Assembly: GCA_964537925.1 (NCBI GenBank)
Contig: CAZICV010000001.1
Location: 1,302,001-1,366,000 of the forward strand
Reading direction: 5' to 3'
Origin: SLDF01 sp964537925
GTDB taxonomy: Bacteria > Bacteroidota > Bacteroidia > Chitinophagales > Saprospiraceae
DNA length: 64,000 nt
Shown one piece after another: positions 9,780 to 18,708 of the stretch (its first letter is position 1; every line of letters begins with the position of its first letter). The notes under the pieces are model-generated. The model was not told the origin of the DNA. It was given only the letters and a program-made list of their open reading frames with translations, and searched no databases. The translations under genes were made by a program, and so were the position numbers.

Positions 9780-10562
9780 TCACGCTTCCGGGTCAGCCAG
9801 CTTTTCCCGGATGAAGGTCACTTTCTGTTGAATGTCGAGCAGCCGCTCTTCGACCAGGTTACGGGCAGCTACCCGTGAATCGGAAAAGCTCAGGTGAGCG
9901 TAGTATTCCCAGATTTCGCGGATATCTCCCCAGGCGACTTCATACGGAGCATAGAGTTCATTGTCCGACAGCAGGGTCAGCGTCTGCCGCTGGCGATTGA
10001 TCCGCAGGCGCTTGTATACAAGCCCTTCGCGGTGGGTGACGATCACATAGGTCCGGCCGTCCCTGAGGTGTGCGATCTGTTCGACATAAGAACAGATCAC
10101 AACAGAGCCGGACTCCATCGGCAACATGGATTCACCTTGTATCTCGAACCCGCGGAAAGTGCCTTCGGGAATGCGCGGGAAGTAGATCTTCGGCAGCTCC
10201 CGGATATACTCCGGATCCTGGTAGCTGTCCAGATACCCGGCTTCGGCACGCGTATCCACCAGCTCTATGTTGCCCCGGTTTTCCCGGTCTACAGTGATGG
10301 CCAGAACGCGCAGGTCCCTGTTGCGCAGGATCTCATAAGCTTCTTTCCGCAGGTTCTTGCGGATGAGATCGTCTAGGCTCACCTGAAAAATCTCCGACAG
10401 GCGCACCAGGTTGTCTATGGTCGGCTGGGTTTTGCCGCGTTCGTATTCGGCCAGGGTAGACCGGCCAAGCTCAAGCCGGTCCGCCAGTGCCTGCTGGGAG
10501 AGACCGTGGTGGTTGCGGAGGTACTTGAGATTGTCTGGGAGAAACATGGCTGTTAAGGTCAT
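9780..10562 (-). CDS. LexA/CI-like repressor: XRE helix-turn-helix plus S24 autopeptidase domain
   Basis: 260 residues. The N-terminus is an XRE-type DNA-binding domain (about 10-68; LSQQALADRLELGRSTLAEYERGKTQP is split here as LSQQALADRL and GRSTLAEYERGK). The S24 peptidase domain shows a candidate Ala-Gly cleavage bond at 108-109 (RAEAGYLDSYQDPEYI), the nucleophile Ser145 in GESM and the general base Lys184 in VYKRLRI. All parts needed for RecA-stimulated self-cleavage are therefore present. The HTH is of phage-CI type, not the winged helix of canonical LexA. ATG 10562 has GGAGG at 10573..10577 upstream; ATG 10547 is an alternative if the TATATTTA at 10579..10586 (complement) is the promoter. 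Divergent from dinB across a perfect palindrome. Confidence 0.88.
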   Translation of the reverse strand: MTLTAMFLPDNLKYLRNHHGLSQQALADRLELGRSTLAEYERGKTQPTIDNLVRLSEIFQVSLDDLIRKNLRKEAYEILRNRDLRVLAITVDRENRGNIELVDTRAEAGYLDSYQDPEYIRELPKIYFPRIPEGTFRGFEIQGESMLPMESGSVVICSYVEQIAHLRDGRTYVIVTHREGLVYKRLRINRQRQTLTLLSDNELYAPYEVAWGDIREIWEYYAHLSFSDSRVAARNLVEERLLDIQQKVTFIREKLADPEA

Positions 10563-10666
10563 CCGGGATAAACCTCCGTAAATATAAGTCCTGCGTAGGG
10601 TATATGCCCTTCACCGGCAGCATCCCGGAGGGGAAAGATAAAAAAGAAGTCGCACATTGACAATAA

Positions 10667-10688
10667 ATACGACATATTTGTGTCGTAT
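10667..10688. promoter_or_regulatory. Palindromic operator candidate between the S24 repressor and dinB
   Basis: Two perfect 8-bp arms, ATACGACA (10667..10674) and TGTCGTAT (10681..10688), are separated by TATTTG. The site ends 12 bp before the dinB ATG at 10701, where a bound dimer would block dinB transcription, and about 105 bp upstream of the repressor start. The overlap with CATATTTG and TATATTTC, both one base off TAnnTTTG, places it on the likely dinB promoter. Confidence 0.7.
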
Positions 10689-10700
10689 ATTTCGACCCAC

Positions 10701-11894
10701 ATGTACGAGCGGGCAATATTACATATGGACCTTGATGCGTTTTTTGTCGCTGTGGAGCGGCTGAAAAACAGCGCACTCAAGGATAAACCGCTGATCATCG
10801 GGGGTACCGGCGATCGCGGGGTGGTCGCATCCTGTAGCTATGAGGCCCGGACATTCGGCGTGCACTCTGCGATGCCTATGAAACTCGCCAGGAGACTGTG
10901 CCCGGATGCGCAGATCATCCGGGGCGATATGGACAGTTACTCGCAGTACTCTTCGCTGGTGACGGAGATCATAGAAGAGGAGGCGCCCGTGTTTGAAAAG
11001 ACCTCGATCGATGAGTTTTATCTCGACCTGTCCGGCATGGACCGGTATTTCGGGTGCTATCGCTGGTCGCTCGGCCTGCAGAAAAAGATCGTGCGCGAGA
11101 CCGGGCTGAGTATCTCCTTCGGCCTGTCTGCCAACAAGACGGTCTCCAAAGTGCTTACCGGGGAGGTCAAGCCGGAGGGCCAAGGACAGGTCACGGCCGG
11201 GGAGGAGAAAATATTCCTGGCGCCCCTGTCTACGGCAAAGATACCGGGAGTAGGCAAGGAGACCTACAAGCGGCTCAGCTTCATGGGCGTACGTACGGTG
11301 AAGGTATTGGCGGAGATACCTCCGCTCCTGCTGGAGAAAGAGTTTGGGCAGAGCGGCACGGTCCTGTGGCAGAAGGCCAACGGGATAGACCCGACGCCGC
11401 TGGAACCCTATAGTGAACAGAAATCCATGGGATCCGAACGGACACTGGAGGCGGATACGCTGGATATCGGCTTCCTGAAAGACTTGTTGACAGGCATGAC
11501 CAGCCAGCTCGCTTTCGAGCTGAGGCAGGCCCACCGGTTGTGTTCCTGTATCACAGTCAAAATAAGGTATGCGGATTTCAATACCCACTCGAGGCAACAG
11601 AAGATACCGTATACGGCTAATGAGCGTACGCTCATCGGCTATGCCCGGACGCTGTTCGATGCGCTGTACCAGCGCAGGCAGCTCATCAGGCTGGTCGGCG
11701 TCCGGTTCAGCGGCCTGGTCGGCGGGCACTACCAGATCGACCTGTTTGAAGATACGGAACAAGAGATGGACCTGATGCAGCAGCTGGACCGAATACGCAG
11801 CCGTTTTGGCAAAGATGCGGTCGCCTGGGCCAATACGCTCCGTACGGCCGGTATGAGGGAACCCCATATAGGAGCGCTGCAAGGACGCGGATAA
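10701..11894 (+). CDS. dinB: DNA polymerase IV, Y-family translesion polymerase
   Basis: 397 residues from ATG 10701; an upstream in-frame GTG at 10680 lies inside the operator palindrome and is unlikely. Catalytic acidic residues are Asp10 in HMDLDAFFVAVE and Asp104-Glu105 in SIDEFYLDL. YEART and GLSANKTVSKV are typical Y-family blocks, followed by helix-hairpin-helix and little-finger regions. QIDLF near the C-terminus matches the beta-clamp binding motif QLxLF. It performs error-prone bypass of DNA lesions. The divergent autocleavable repressor and palindrome strongly suggest damage-inducible expression. Confidence 0.94.
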   Translation: MYERAILHMDLDAFFVAVERLKNSALKDKPLIIGGTGDRGVVASCSYEARTFGVHSAMPMKLARRLCPDAQIIRGDMDSYSQYSSLVTEIIEEEAPVFEKTSIDEFYLDLSGMDRYFGCYRWSLGLQKKIVRETGLSISFGLSANKTVSKVLTGEVKPEGQGQVTAGEEKIFLAPLSTAKIPGVGKETYKRLSFMGVRTVKVLAEIPPLLLEKEFGQSGTVLWQKANGIDPTPLEPYSEQKSMGSERTLEADTLDIGFLKDLLTGMTSQLAFELRQAHRLCSCITVKIRYADFNTHSRQQKIPYTANERTLIGYARTLFDALYQRRQLIRLVGVRFSGLVGGHYQIDLFEDTEQEMDLMQQLDRIRSRFGKDAVAWANTLRTAGMREPHIGALQGRG

Positions 11895-11921
11895 AGCCGC
11901 AGTCCGGAGCGGAATATGAAC

Positions 11922-11929
11922 TAACTTTA
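11922..11929 (+). promoter_or_regulatory. Probable -7 promoter box of the MFS gene
   Basis: TAACTTTA differs from TAnnTTTG only in the last base and lies 21 bp before ATG 11951, the same distance as several other promoters in the window. Confidence 0.4.
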
Positions 11930-11950
11930 CTAAGCCAAATAATCCCGGCT

Positions 11951-13222
11951 ATGCGACTGAGAATACCTTTATCCGGCCCTCGCTGGGTGATCAACAGGAT
12001 GGCGGAAGCCTATAAGGGTGCATACAGCGGGCTTTCGGGTACTATATGGATGCTATCGCTGGTGATGCTGATCAACAGGGCGGGTTCTATGGTTTTACCT
12101 TTCCTGAGCGTGTACCTGAAAGAAGGCCTGGGGATGGATCTTCGCGAGGTCGGGATCATCATGAGTGTATACGGTCTCGGGTCGATGGGCGGGTCGTATT
12201 TCGGCGGGTGGCTCAGCGACCGTATCGGGCATTTTTATGTGCAGTTCGGCAGCCTGGTACTGGGCGGGTGCCTGTTCATCCTGTTATCCGGGGTGACCGA
12301 ATTTCCTGCCCTCGTGGTCGGTGTATTCATGGTGAGTGTGGTCGCGGAGAGCCTTCGGCCGGCCAATGCCGCTTCCATCGCATACTATGCACAGAAGGGA
12401 AATATCACACAGGCCTTTTCGCTCAACAGGATGGCGGTCAATCTCGGGTTTTCCATCGGTCCGGCGCTGGGCGGTCTGCTGGCGGCGATCTCTTTCCGCT
12501 GGCTGTTCATAGCCGACGGCATCACCTGCATACTGGCAGGACTTCTGTTTTATGGGTTCTTCCGGCGCCGCAGAGGTTATGTTCCCGAAAAGAAAGAACA
12601 GCAGCAGGCCAACTCCGCCCGGGACAAGTCTCCCTATCGCGACGGAGCATTTGTACTGTTCATCCTGTTGTGTACAGGATTTGCCATCCTTTTTTTCCAG
12701 CTTTTCACCACGCTCCCCCTGTATTACCGGGAAGTGTATGCACTGAGTGAGCAAAAGATCGGCGGCTTGCTGGCGCTCAACGGCCTGATCGTATTCCTGC
12801 TGGAAATGGTGATGGTATATCTGATCGGCAACCGGCTGTCGCTGCGCGGGCTCATCGTTGTCGGTACGGTGATGACGGGAGCCGCGTACGCACTTCTCAA
12901 TCTCGGGACAGGCCTGTGGGTGCTGGCCGGATCCGTACTGCTGCTGAGTGTAGCGGAAATACTGGCGATGCCCTTCATGGCCACGCTGGTCGTACGGCGT
13001 TCCGGCGCATCTACCCGGGGAGCGTATATGGGTATGTATTCGCTGGCCTACTCTTCTGCATTGGTGCTGGCTCCGTTCATCGGTACGCGGATCATTGAGG
13101 CGGCGGGTTACCGGGAGCTATGGTGGTTTGTGGGTGCTGCGGGTATCCTGCTGGGTGCCGGATTTTACATGGTGACAGGAAAGATAACACAACCGGCTGA
13201 CCCGGTGCATACAGCGGAATAA
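11951..13222 (+). CDS. Major facilitator superfamily transporter
   Basis: 423 residues with about twelve hydrophobic segments in two halves separated by a cytoplasmic loop around residue 210-235 (RRRRGYVPEKKEQQQ). The loop between helices 2 and 3 carries the MFS motif A variant GGWLSDRIGHF. ATG 11951 lies 21 bp after a promoter-like box; ATG 11999 (MAEAYKGAYSG) would also be possible. The substrate cannot be told from sequence; the general look is that of drug or metabolite efflux carriers. It is followed at 47 bp and 35 bp spacing by two same-strand genes, possibly one transcript. Confidence 0.88.
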   Translation: MRLRIPLSGPRWVINRMAEAYKGAYSGLSGTIWMLSLVMLINRAGSMVLPFLSVYLKEGLGMDLREVGIIMSVYGLGSMGGSYFGGWLSDRIGHFYVQFGSLVLGGCLFILLSGVTEFPALVVGVFMVSVVAESLRPANAASIAYYAQKGNITQAFSLNRMAVNLGFSIGPALGGLLAAISFRWLFIADGITCILAGLLFYGFFRRRRGYVPEKKEQQQANSARDKSPYRDGAFVLFILLCTGFAILFFQLFTTLPLYYREVYALSEQKIGGLLALNGLIVFLLEMVMVYLIGNRLSLRGLIVVGTVMTGAAYALLNLGTGLWVLAGSVLLLSVAEILAMPFMATLVVRRSGASTRGAYMGMYSLAYSSALVLAPFIGTRIIEAAGYRELWWFVGAAGILLGAGFYMVTGKITQPADPVHTAE

Positions 13223-13269
13223 TAAACCGGGCTGCGGATGATCGGTCAGCCAGGCAAAAAGACAGGCAG

Positions 13270-13713
13270 ATGAACGAAACAATAACAACATGCAGGTCGC
13301 TCCTGCTTCGGGACCTGGCGACGGTCGCCAGGGAGATACGGGATTTTCCCGAAGAGAGCCTGTGGGCGATCCGGGGATCCGTAAGCAACAGCGCCGGTAA
13401 CCTGGGCCTGCATATCGCCGGCAACCTGCGGCATTATGTCGGCCTCGGGATAGGGCAGATTCCCTACACCCGCCAGCGTGACCGCGAGTTTGCAGACAAA
13501 GACCTGCCGAAAGAGACGGTGCTGAACGGCCTGGAAACAGCCCATCAGGTCGTTTCACAAGCGCTGGACAACTACTCTGCGGAGCAGTGGTCGGCGCCGT
13601 ATCCCGATCTCAGTCCCTGGCAGGGTAAAACACAGGGTGAAGTGCTGCTGATCCTGCTGGCACATCTCAACTATCATCTCGGACAGCTTAATTACCTGCG
13701 GCGACTGTACTGA
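13270..13713 (+). CDS. DinB/YfiT-like four-helix metalloprotein (DUF1572-type)
   Basis: 147 residues, all helical in appearance. Conserved histidines occur at LHIAGNLRHYVG and HLNYHLGQLNYLR, the usual metal-binding triad positions of the DinB/YfiT superfamily. Members are often bacillithiol-, mycothiol- or glutathione-dependent S-transferases or of unknown role. Despite the name, this is unrelated to DNA polymerase IV upstream. Soluble, no signal peptide. Lies between the MFS gene and rmuC on the same strand. Confidence 0.78.
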   Translation: MNETITTCRSLLLRDLATVAREIRDFPEESLWAIRGSVSNSAGNLGLHIAGNLRHYVGLGIGQIPYTRQRDREFADKDLPKETVLNGLETAHQVVSQALDNYSAEQWSAPYPDLSPWQGKTQGEVLLILLAHLNYHLGQLNYLRRLY

Positions 13714-13748
13714 ACCACTATTCCTGGCACCGGAAAAAGGCATCATAT

Positions 13749-15050
13749 ATGGATACGATATACTGGCTCATCCTGACTGCGCTGGCAGGGCTTACCGGCT
13801 GGCTTGCCGGCAGGATCCTGTCTGAGCGGCGCAGAGGCATACCGCGCAGTGAAGTGGACGCCCGCTATATAGCTAAAGAACTGTATGAACAGGAACGCCT
13901 GCGCGCCGAGCAGAAAGAGGCCGAACTGAGGCAGCAGCAGAGCCATCTCGCCGCCACGACGGAACGCATCCGTCACCTGGAGCAGAAGATAGAAGAGGAC
14001 AGGGCAAATATGATCCGTGACCAGGAGCTCCTGCAGGTACGGTTCAAGAACCTGGCTAATGAACTGCTGGAGGAAAAAAGCCGCCGTTTCGTCGAACTCA
14101 ACGAGCAGAAGGTCTCGGACATCCTGAAGCCGCTCCGGGAGAAAATACAGGAGTTTGAGAAAAAGGTAGAAGAGACCCATAAGGAGGAGACCCGGGAACG
14201 CATATCGCTCAAGAAAGAACTGGAACAGATCGTAAGACTCAATCAACAGGTCAGCGAAGATGCAACCCGGCTGACGAATGCACTCCGGGGAGATAAAAAG
14301 ATGCAGGGAGACTGGGGTGAGGCCCAACTGGAGCTCATCCTTGAACGGGCCGGACTTCAGAAGGATATCCATTACCTCAAGCAGCATAGTTTCACGGACG
14401 ACCGGGGCAAGACATACCGACCGGATTACGTGATCCTGCTGCCGGACGACAAACACCTGGTGCTGGATTCCAAAGTATCCCTGGTGGCATACAATACGTA
14501 CTTCAATGCCGAAGAACCGGCCGTCAGGGACCGGTCGCTGAAAGAACACATACAGAGCCTGCGAAAACATATCGAAGACCTGGGCGCAAAAGCATACCAG
14601 CAGCTCTACGGGATCTCCGCGCCGGACTACGTATTACTTTTCGTGCCGATCGAGCCGGCGCTCAGTGCCGCTTTGCGCGAGGATCCGGCCCTGTTCGAGA
14701 GAGCGCTGGAAAAAAACGTGGTGCTCGTAAGTGTGTCTACATTGCTGGCAACCCTGAGGACTATCTCCTATATTTGGAAACAGGAAAACCAGAAACGCAA
14801 TGTCCACGATATCGCAAAAGAGAGCGGAGCGCTTTATGACAAGTTTGCAGGCTTCCTGGACGATATGCAGTCACTGGGCAAGCAACTCGAACAGGCGAGA
14901 AGCAGCTATGACCAGGCATTGAACAAGCTTTATGATTCGCCCAGGCGCGGAGATACGGTCATAGGCCGCATGGAGCGGTTGCGAGACCTGGGCGCCCGGA
15001 GCAGCAAACAAATTCCGCGGCAACTGCTGGACCGCCTTCCGGAAGAATAG
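13749..15050 (+). CDS. rmuC: DNA recombination protein RmuC
   Basis: 433 residues. An N-terminal membrane anchor (about 5-24, IYWLILTALAGLTGWLAG) is followed by a long coiled coil (about 45-185, rich in Glu, Gln, Arg and Lys). The nuclease-like RmuC core then carries GDWGEAQLELILERAGLQ, RPDYVILLPDDKHLVLDSK and YVLLFVPIEPAL. Family role: limits inverted-repeat rearrangements and is thought to be a nuclease; the biochemistry is not settled. A strong bidirectional terminator separates it from the convergent Tricorn-like gene. Confidence 0.93.
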   Translation: MDTIYWLILTALAGLTGWLAGRILSERRRGIPRSEVDARYIAKELYEQERLRAEQKEAELRQQQSHLAATTERIRHLEQKIEEDRANMIRDQELLQVRFKNLANELLEEKSRRFVELNEQKVSDILKPLREKIQEFEKKVEETHKEETRERISLKKELEQIVRLNQQVSEDATRLTNALRGDKKMQGDWGEAQLELILERAGLQKDIHYLKQHSFTDDRGKTYRPDYVILLPDDKHLVLDSKVSLVAYNTYFNAEEPAVRDRSLKEHIQSLRKHIEDLGAKAYQQLYGISAPDYVLLFVPIEPALSAALREDPALFERALEKNVVLVSVSTLLATLRTISYIWKQENQKRNVHDIAKESGALYDKFAGFLDDMQSLGKQLEQARSSYDQALNKLYDSPRRGDTVIGRMERLRDLGARSSKQIPRQLLDRLPEE

Positions 15051-15113
15051 GCTCGGCCTTCCGGGTGGAAAACGACAAAGACATTCCGGAAGGAAGGGAA
15101 CAAAACGAAAAGT

Positions 15114-15145
15114 AAAAGGACGGCGCTGTACAACGCCGTCCTTTT
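15114..15145. terminator. Bidirectional terminator between rmuC and the Tricorn-like gene
   Basis: Perfect 12-bp stem, AAAAGGACGGCG (15114..15125) with CGCCGTCCTTTT (15134..15145), and an 8-base loop. A-tract on one side and T-tract on the other let it serve both convergent genes. Confidence 0.9.
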
Positions 15146-15180
15146 ATATAATGAGCAGAGATCGACTGATGTCTGCCGGG

Positions 15181-18100
15181 TCAGTTGGACCGGTTCTCTA
15201 CCTTGGGTATCTGGGGGTACGGTTTGGGGTTGGTGTCAAGCGCCTTCAGCAGTTCCTGGACGGCTCTTTCGAGCTGCTTGTCCACACCGCGTGCCAGTGC
15301 GCTGTAATCTTCCGGGACCAGGATATCCGGATCAACGCCATGTCCCTCGGGGAACCACTCTCCGTCCGGGTCATACATACGGAAGGTCGGTACGGACAGG
15401 TATCCACCGTCTATGAGGCCCGGCGAGCCCGAGATACCGATCAACCCGCCCCACGTACGGGAACCGATGACAGGACCCAGGCCGGCTTTGCGGAAGAAAT
15501 CAGGGAAAGCGTCGCCGCCGCTTCCGCTCCAGCCATTGATCAGAATGGCTTTGGGGCCGAAATGCGCCACGGGAGGCCATTGCCAGTCGGCGCCATCCCG
15601 GACATTCCAGAAGGCCAGGGGTTTCCTGTTGAGCAGTTCTACAAAACGGTCCGGGATCTGTCCGCCATTGTTGAAGCGCTCATCGACGAGCAGCGCAGGC
15701 TTCTTGAACTGGCCGTAAAACATACGCGCCAGCTCATACTGGCCATCCAGGCCGGTACTCGGGACATAGATATAACCAATGCGACCGCCGGAAATGCTGT
15801 CTACGTACTGGCGGTTGGACTCAATCCAGGCCAGGTTGCGAAGGCGGGTCTCATCCAGCAGGGTCGTCACGATCACTTTCCATGCACCGGCCATATCGGG
15901 TTTGCTGTTGACCGTGAGCTCGACCGTACGGTCCCCGAGCCCGGAGAAAGCGGCCCAGGGATCGGGAAAACTGCTGAGCGGCATACCGTTCACCGCCAGG
16001 ATATAATCTCCTTCCCGTGCTTTCACACCCGGTTCGGCGAGAGGAGAGCGGATCTCTGTCTCCCAGGGCGCAGTACGGATGATCTTGGCGATCCGGTAAG
16101 CCCCGTTTTCGAAGGACCAGTTGATACCCAGGTGGCCGACGTTGTCGCGACGAGTCGTCGCATTGTGGTCACCGCCTCCCCGATAAGCATGCGACGCGTT
16201 GAGCTCACCGATCATTTCGCCGATCACGTAGTTGACATCGGAGCGGCTGCAGGCTTTGTCCAGCAGCGCCTGGTAGTGTGTTTTCACTTTGTTCCAATCG
16301 ACACCGTGCATGCCGGGATCATAGAAGAAGTCGCGCTGCATCCGCCAGCTGTCGTTGAAAAGCTGTTGCCACTCGGAGCGTGGGTCGAGGTTCATCCGCA
16401 ACCCGCTCATATCGACAGGCTTTTCCAGTTTCTGGCCCGGGCCTACATCGACGATATAGGCTGACGGGTATTTGTAGATCATGAGCTTCTTCCGGTCGGC
16501 GGACAGCAGAAAATCATGTAGTCCGCTCACGACCTCTTTCTCCTCGCGTTCTTTCAGGTCATAATACTTGAGGGTGTTCACCCCGTCGGCCGTGCCTGTA
16601 TTCGGCATTCTCAGGAAGAGGAGCTTGTCCTCGGCAGCGGCCAGCCGCAGGAAGTTGCCGGGGGCTACGGGCAGGATCACGAGCCGTGCTTCCAGGCCAT
16701 CCCAGTCGATCTGTACGGGCGCGGCTTTCTTCTTGTCCTCTTGCTTTTCTTCTGCTGCATCTTTCTTTTTGTCCGACTTTTTCTTGTCCTTTTCTTTGGT
16801 TGAAGGCGCGGCTTCCGTGGTATCCTCCGTCATAGCGACCTCATCATTGCGCGGCGACAGGGGAGACAGGCTGTCTTTCTGGAGTACGAAGACACCTATA
16901 CGTTCGCTGTTGTTGTATACCCAGGAGTTGTCGAAGTTGCTGTAGGATGGGTCGAAGTTGTCGTTGATCAGGACATACAGGTACTTGCCGGTCGGATCGA
17001 AGACAGGGTTGCTCATGGCATAGAATCCCGAGGGAATCGTCCGGTATTTTTTCTCTTTGGTATCGTAGAGACCGACGGTAGGTACTTCGGTCTTGCTGTC
17101 TTGCTGGATAGCCAGCCAGCGGCTGTCGGGCGACCAGGAGCACCTAAAGTTTTCCAGCCCGTAGTGGAAATAGCTGAACTCCTGGGCTACGGGTACGACC
17201 TGTTTGCTGTCCCGGTCGTAGTATTGTATCCGCATGGACTGGTCGATATAGGCGAGTTTGCGGCTGTCGGGCGACCAGGTCAACCCATACCGGAAACCGT
17301 TTTTCAGTCCGGTCACAATCTCTTCCTGACCGGTCTTCAGGTTGTAGAAGGCAAGGTCGTATTCGCCCTTTTTGTCCGTCCAGTAAGCGATGGTTGTACC
17401 ATCGGGCGACCAGGCAGGATATCGCTCAGCCGAACCGGATCTGCCGCTGATATTCCGGGATACGCCATGCTCGGAAGGAATACTAAAAATTTCGCCGCGG
17501 GCTTCCGCTACAAGGCGCTTGCCGTCGGGCGAAATGTCCAGGTTGTTCAGGTAGTTCCTGACATCTACCTGGCGGGGTTTCAGCTCTTCGAAATCATGTA
17601 CTACCTGTACGCTTACCTCCCGGATCTTTTCGTTGGCCAGCGAGAGCAGGAAGAGCTTGCCCCCGGCCTCAAAAACGATCTCTTCCGGTCCGATTGCAGG
17701 GAATACTACATCGTAGTCGGCAAAAGTGGTCAGCTGTTTGTGCTGTTTCGTCCGGGTGTCATAGCTCCACAGGTTGGACTTTTTGTTTTCGCCGCGGTCG
17801 GACAGGTAATAGATTTTGTCGCCTGACCACATGGGCAGTTCATCGCTGGCATCGTTCTGCGTGATGTTGGTACAGGAGTTGTCATCCAGGTTGAAGATAT
17901 GGATATCCGGTGCAGTGCCGCCCCGGTAGCGTTTCCAGGTGCGAAAGACCAGGGTTTTGTCCGTGAAAGCGATCTTGCGGCCATCCGGGGAGATAGCGCC
18001 CATTTCTGCGTGTGCGATCGGCAATTGTTCGGGGAGTCCGCCGGTAGCGGGTATCTTGTAAAACTGCGAGAAGCGCTGCTTGCCACTGTGCATGGAAGAT

Positions 18101-18465
18101 GCAAATACCAGGTGTTTGCCGTCCGGCATCCAGTCGATCACGTATTCGGCCATGTGGTGGTGTGTGATGCGCCGGGGTACGCCACCTGTGACCGGGATCG
18201 TATAGATGTCGGTAGAGCCGTCGTAGTTGCCGGAGAAGGCGATGGTCTGTCCGTCCGGTGAAAAACGTGGGAATATTTCCGAGCCGGGCGGAGAGCTCAG
18301 GCGTACGGCCTGGCCACCGCTCTTGGGAACCAGCCAAAGGTCGTTGGCGAAAGAGAAAACAATATGCGTCCGCGATACGTCGGGGTAGCGGAAGATCGGC
18401 TCTTTGGGCTGTGCCCAGGCAAAGCAGGACGCCGTAGCCAGCAGCAGTGAAAACAGGTGTCTCAT
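15181..18465 (-). CDS. Secreted Tricorn-like protease (beta-propeller, PDZ, S41-type core)
   Basis: 1094 residues. A signal peptide (MRHLFSLLLATASCFAWAQ) shows it is exported. Residues about 25-540 form WD/TolB-like propeller blades with repeated SPDG and DSRKL motifs (FSPDGQTIAFSGNYDGS, ISPDGKRLVAEA). A Lys/Glu-rich linker of about 40 residues (KEKDKKKSDKKKDAAEEK) separates a second beta region. The C-terminal part has a PDZ domain and the serine-protease core GWSGSGGD (978-985) and SRTWGGLIG. Family role: processive degradation of larger peptides, here presumably periplasmic. The archaeal enzyme is cytosolic, so the signal peptide and charged linker are features of the bacterial form. Monocistronic. 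Confidence 0.92.
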   Translation of the reverse strand: MRHLFSLLLATASCFAWAQPKEPIFRYPDVSRTHIVFSFANDLWLVPKSGGQAVRLSSPPGSEIFPRFSPDGQTIAFSGNYDGSTDIYTIPVTGGVPRRITHHHMAEYVIDWMPDGKHLVFASSMHSGKQRFSQFYKIPATGGLPEQLPIAHAEMGAISPDGRKIAFTDKTLVFRTWKRYRGGTAPDIHIFNLDDNSCTNITQNDASDELPMWSGDKIYYLSDRGENKKSNLWSYDTRTKQHKQLTTFADYDVVFPAIGPEEIVFEAGGKLFLLSLANEKIREVSVQVVHDFEELKPRQVDVRNYLNNLDISPDGKRLVAEARGEIFSIPSEHGVSRNISGRSGSAERYPAWSPDGTTIAYWTDKKGEYDLAFYNLKTGQEEIVTGLKNGFRYGLTWSPDSRKLAYIDQSMRIQYYDRDSKQVVPVAQEFSYFHYGLENFRCSWSPDSRWLAIQQDSKTEVPTVGLYDTKEKKYRTIPSGFYAMSNPVFDPTGKYLYVLINDNFDPSYSNFDNSWVYNNSERIGVFVLQKDSLSPLSPRNDEVAMTEDTTEAAPSTKEKDKKKSDKKKDAAEEKQEDKKKAAPVQIDWDGLEARLVILPVAPGNFLRLAAAEDKLLFLRMPNTGTADGVNTLKYYDLKEREEKEVVSGLHDFLLSADRKKLMIYKYPSAYIVDVGPGQKLEKPVDMSGLRMNLDPRSEWQQLFNDSWRMQRDFFYDPGMHGVDWNKVKTHYQALLDKACSRSDVNYVIGEMIGELNASHAYRGGGDHNATTRRDNVGHLGINWSFENGAYRIAKIIRTAPWETEIRSPLAEPGVKAREGDYILAVNGMPLSSFPDPWAAFSGLGDRTVELTVNSKPDMAGAWKVIVTTLLDETRLRNLAWIESNRQYVDSISGGRIGYIYVPSTGLDGQYELARMFYGQFKKPALLVDERFNNGGQIPDRFVELLNRKPLAFWNVRDGADWQWPPVAHFGPKAILINGWSGSGGDAFPDFFRKAGLGPVIGSRTWGGLIGISGSPGLIDGGYLSVPTFRMYDPDGEWFPEGHGVDPDILVPEDYSALARGVDKQLERAVQELLKALDTNPKPYPQIPKVENRSN

Positions 18466-18708
18466 AGGGAAAGTGGATTAAGTTGTAAAGACGCCGGCAG
18501 GCAAGAATATATTTTCCGGCAGCAACAAGGCAATATAAAAAAGTTGGCTGAACTCGCTCAGGAGCCAACGGCGTTTTTATAAGAACAAGCATGGATTGCC
18601 GACCAAACAATCATTTTTGAGGCCGGATGTATCCGGTATCCGGGAGCAGGAGTCGGTTTTTGCCGTCGAATGGCGTATTTTAGTGGACAGGACACTAAAA
18701 CACGGATC

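Noticed and set aside
10719..11882. 387-codon minus-strand frame
   Set aside because: Antisense to dinB, whose motifs are complete.
13270..13713. SOS-linked role for the DinB-like protein because it lies near dinB
   Set aside because: The DinB/YfiT superfamily shares only a name with DNA polymerase IV; no operator copy precedes this gene.
15151..16464. 437-codon plus-strand frame
   Set aside because: Antisense to the C-terminal catalytic part of the Tricorn-like gene; no recognisable protein.
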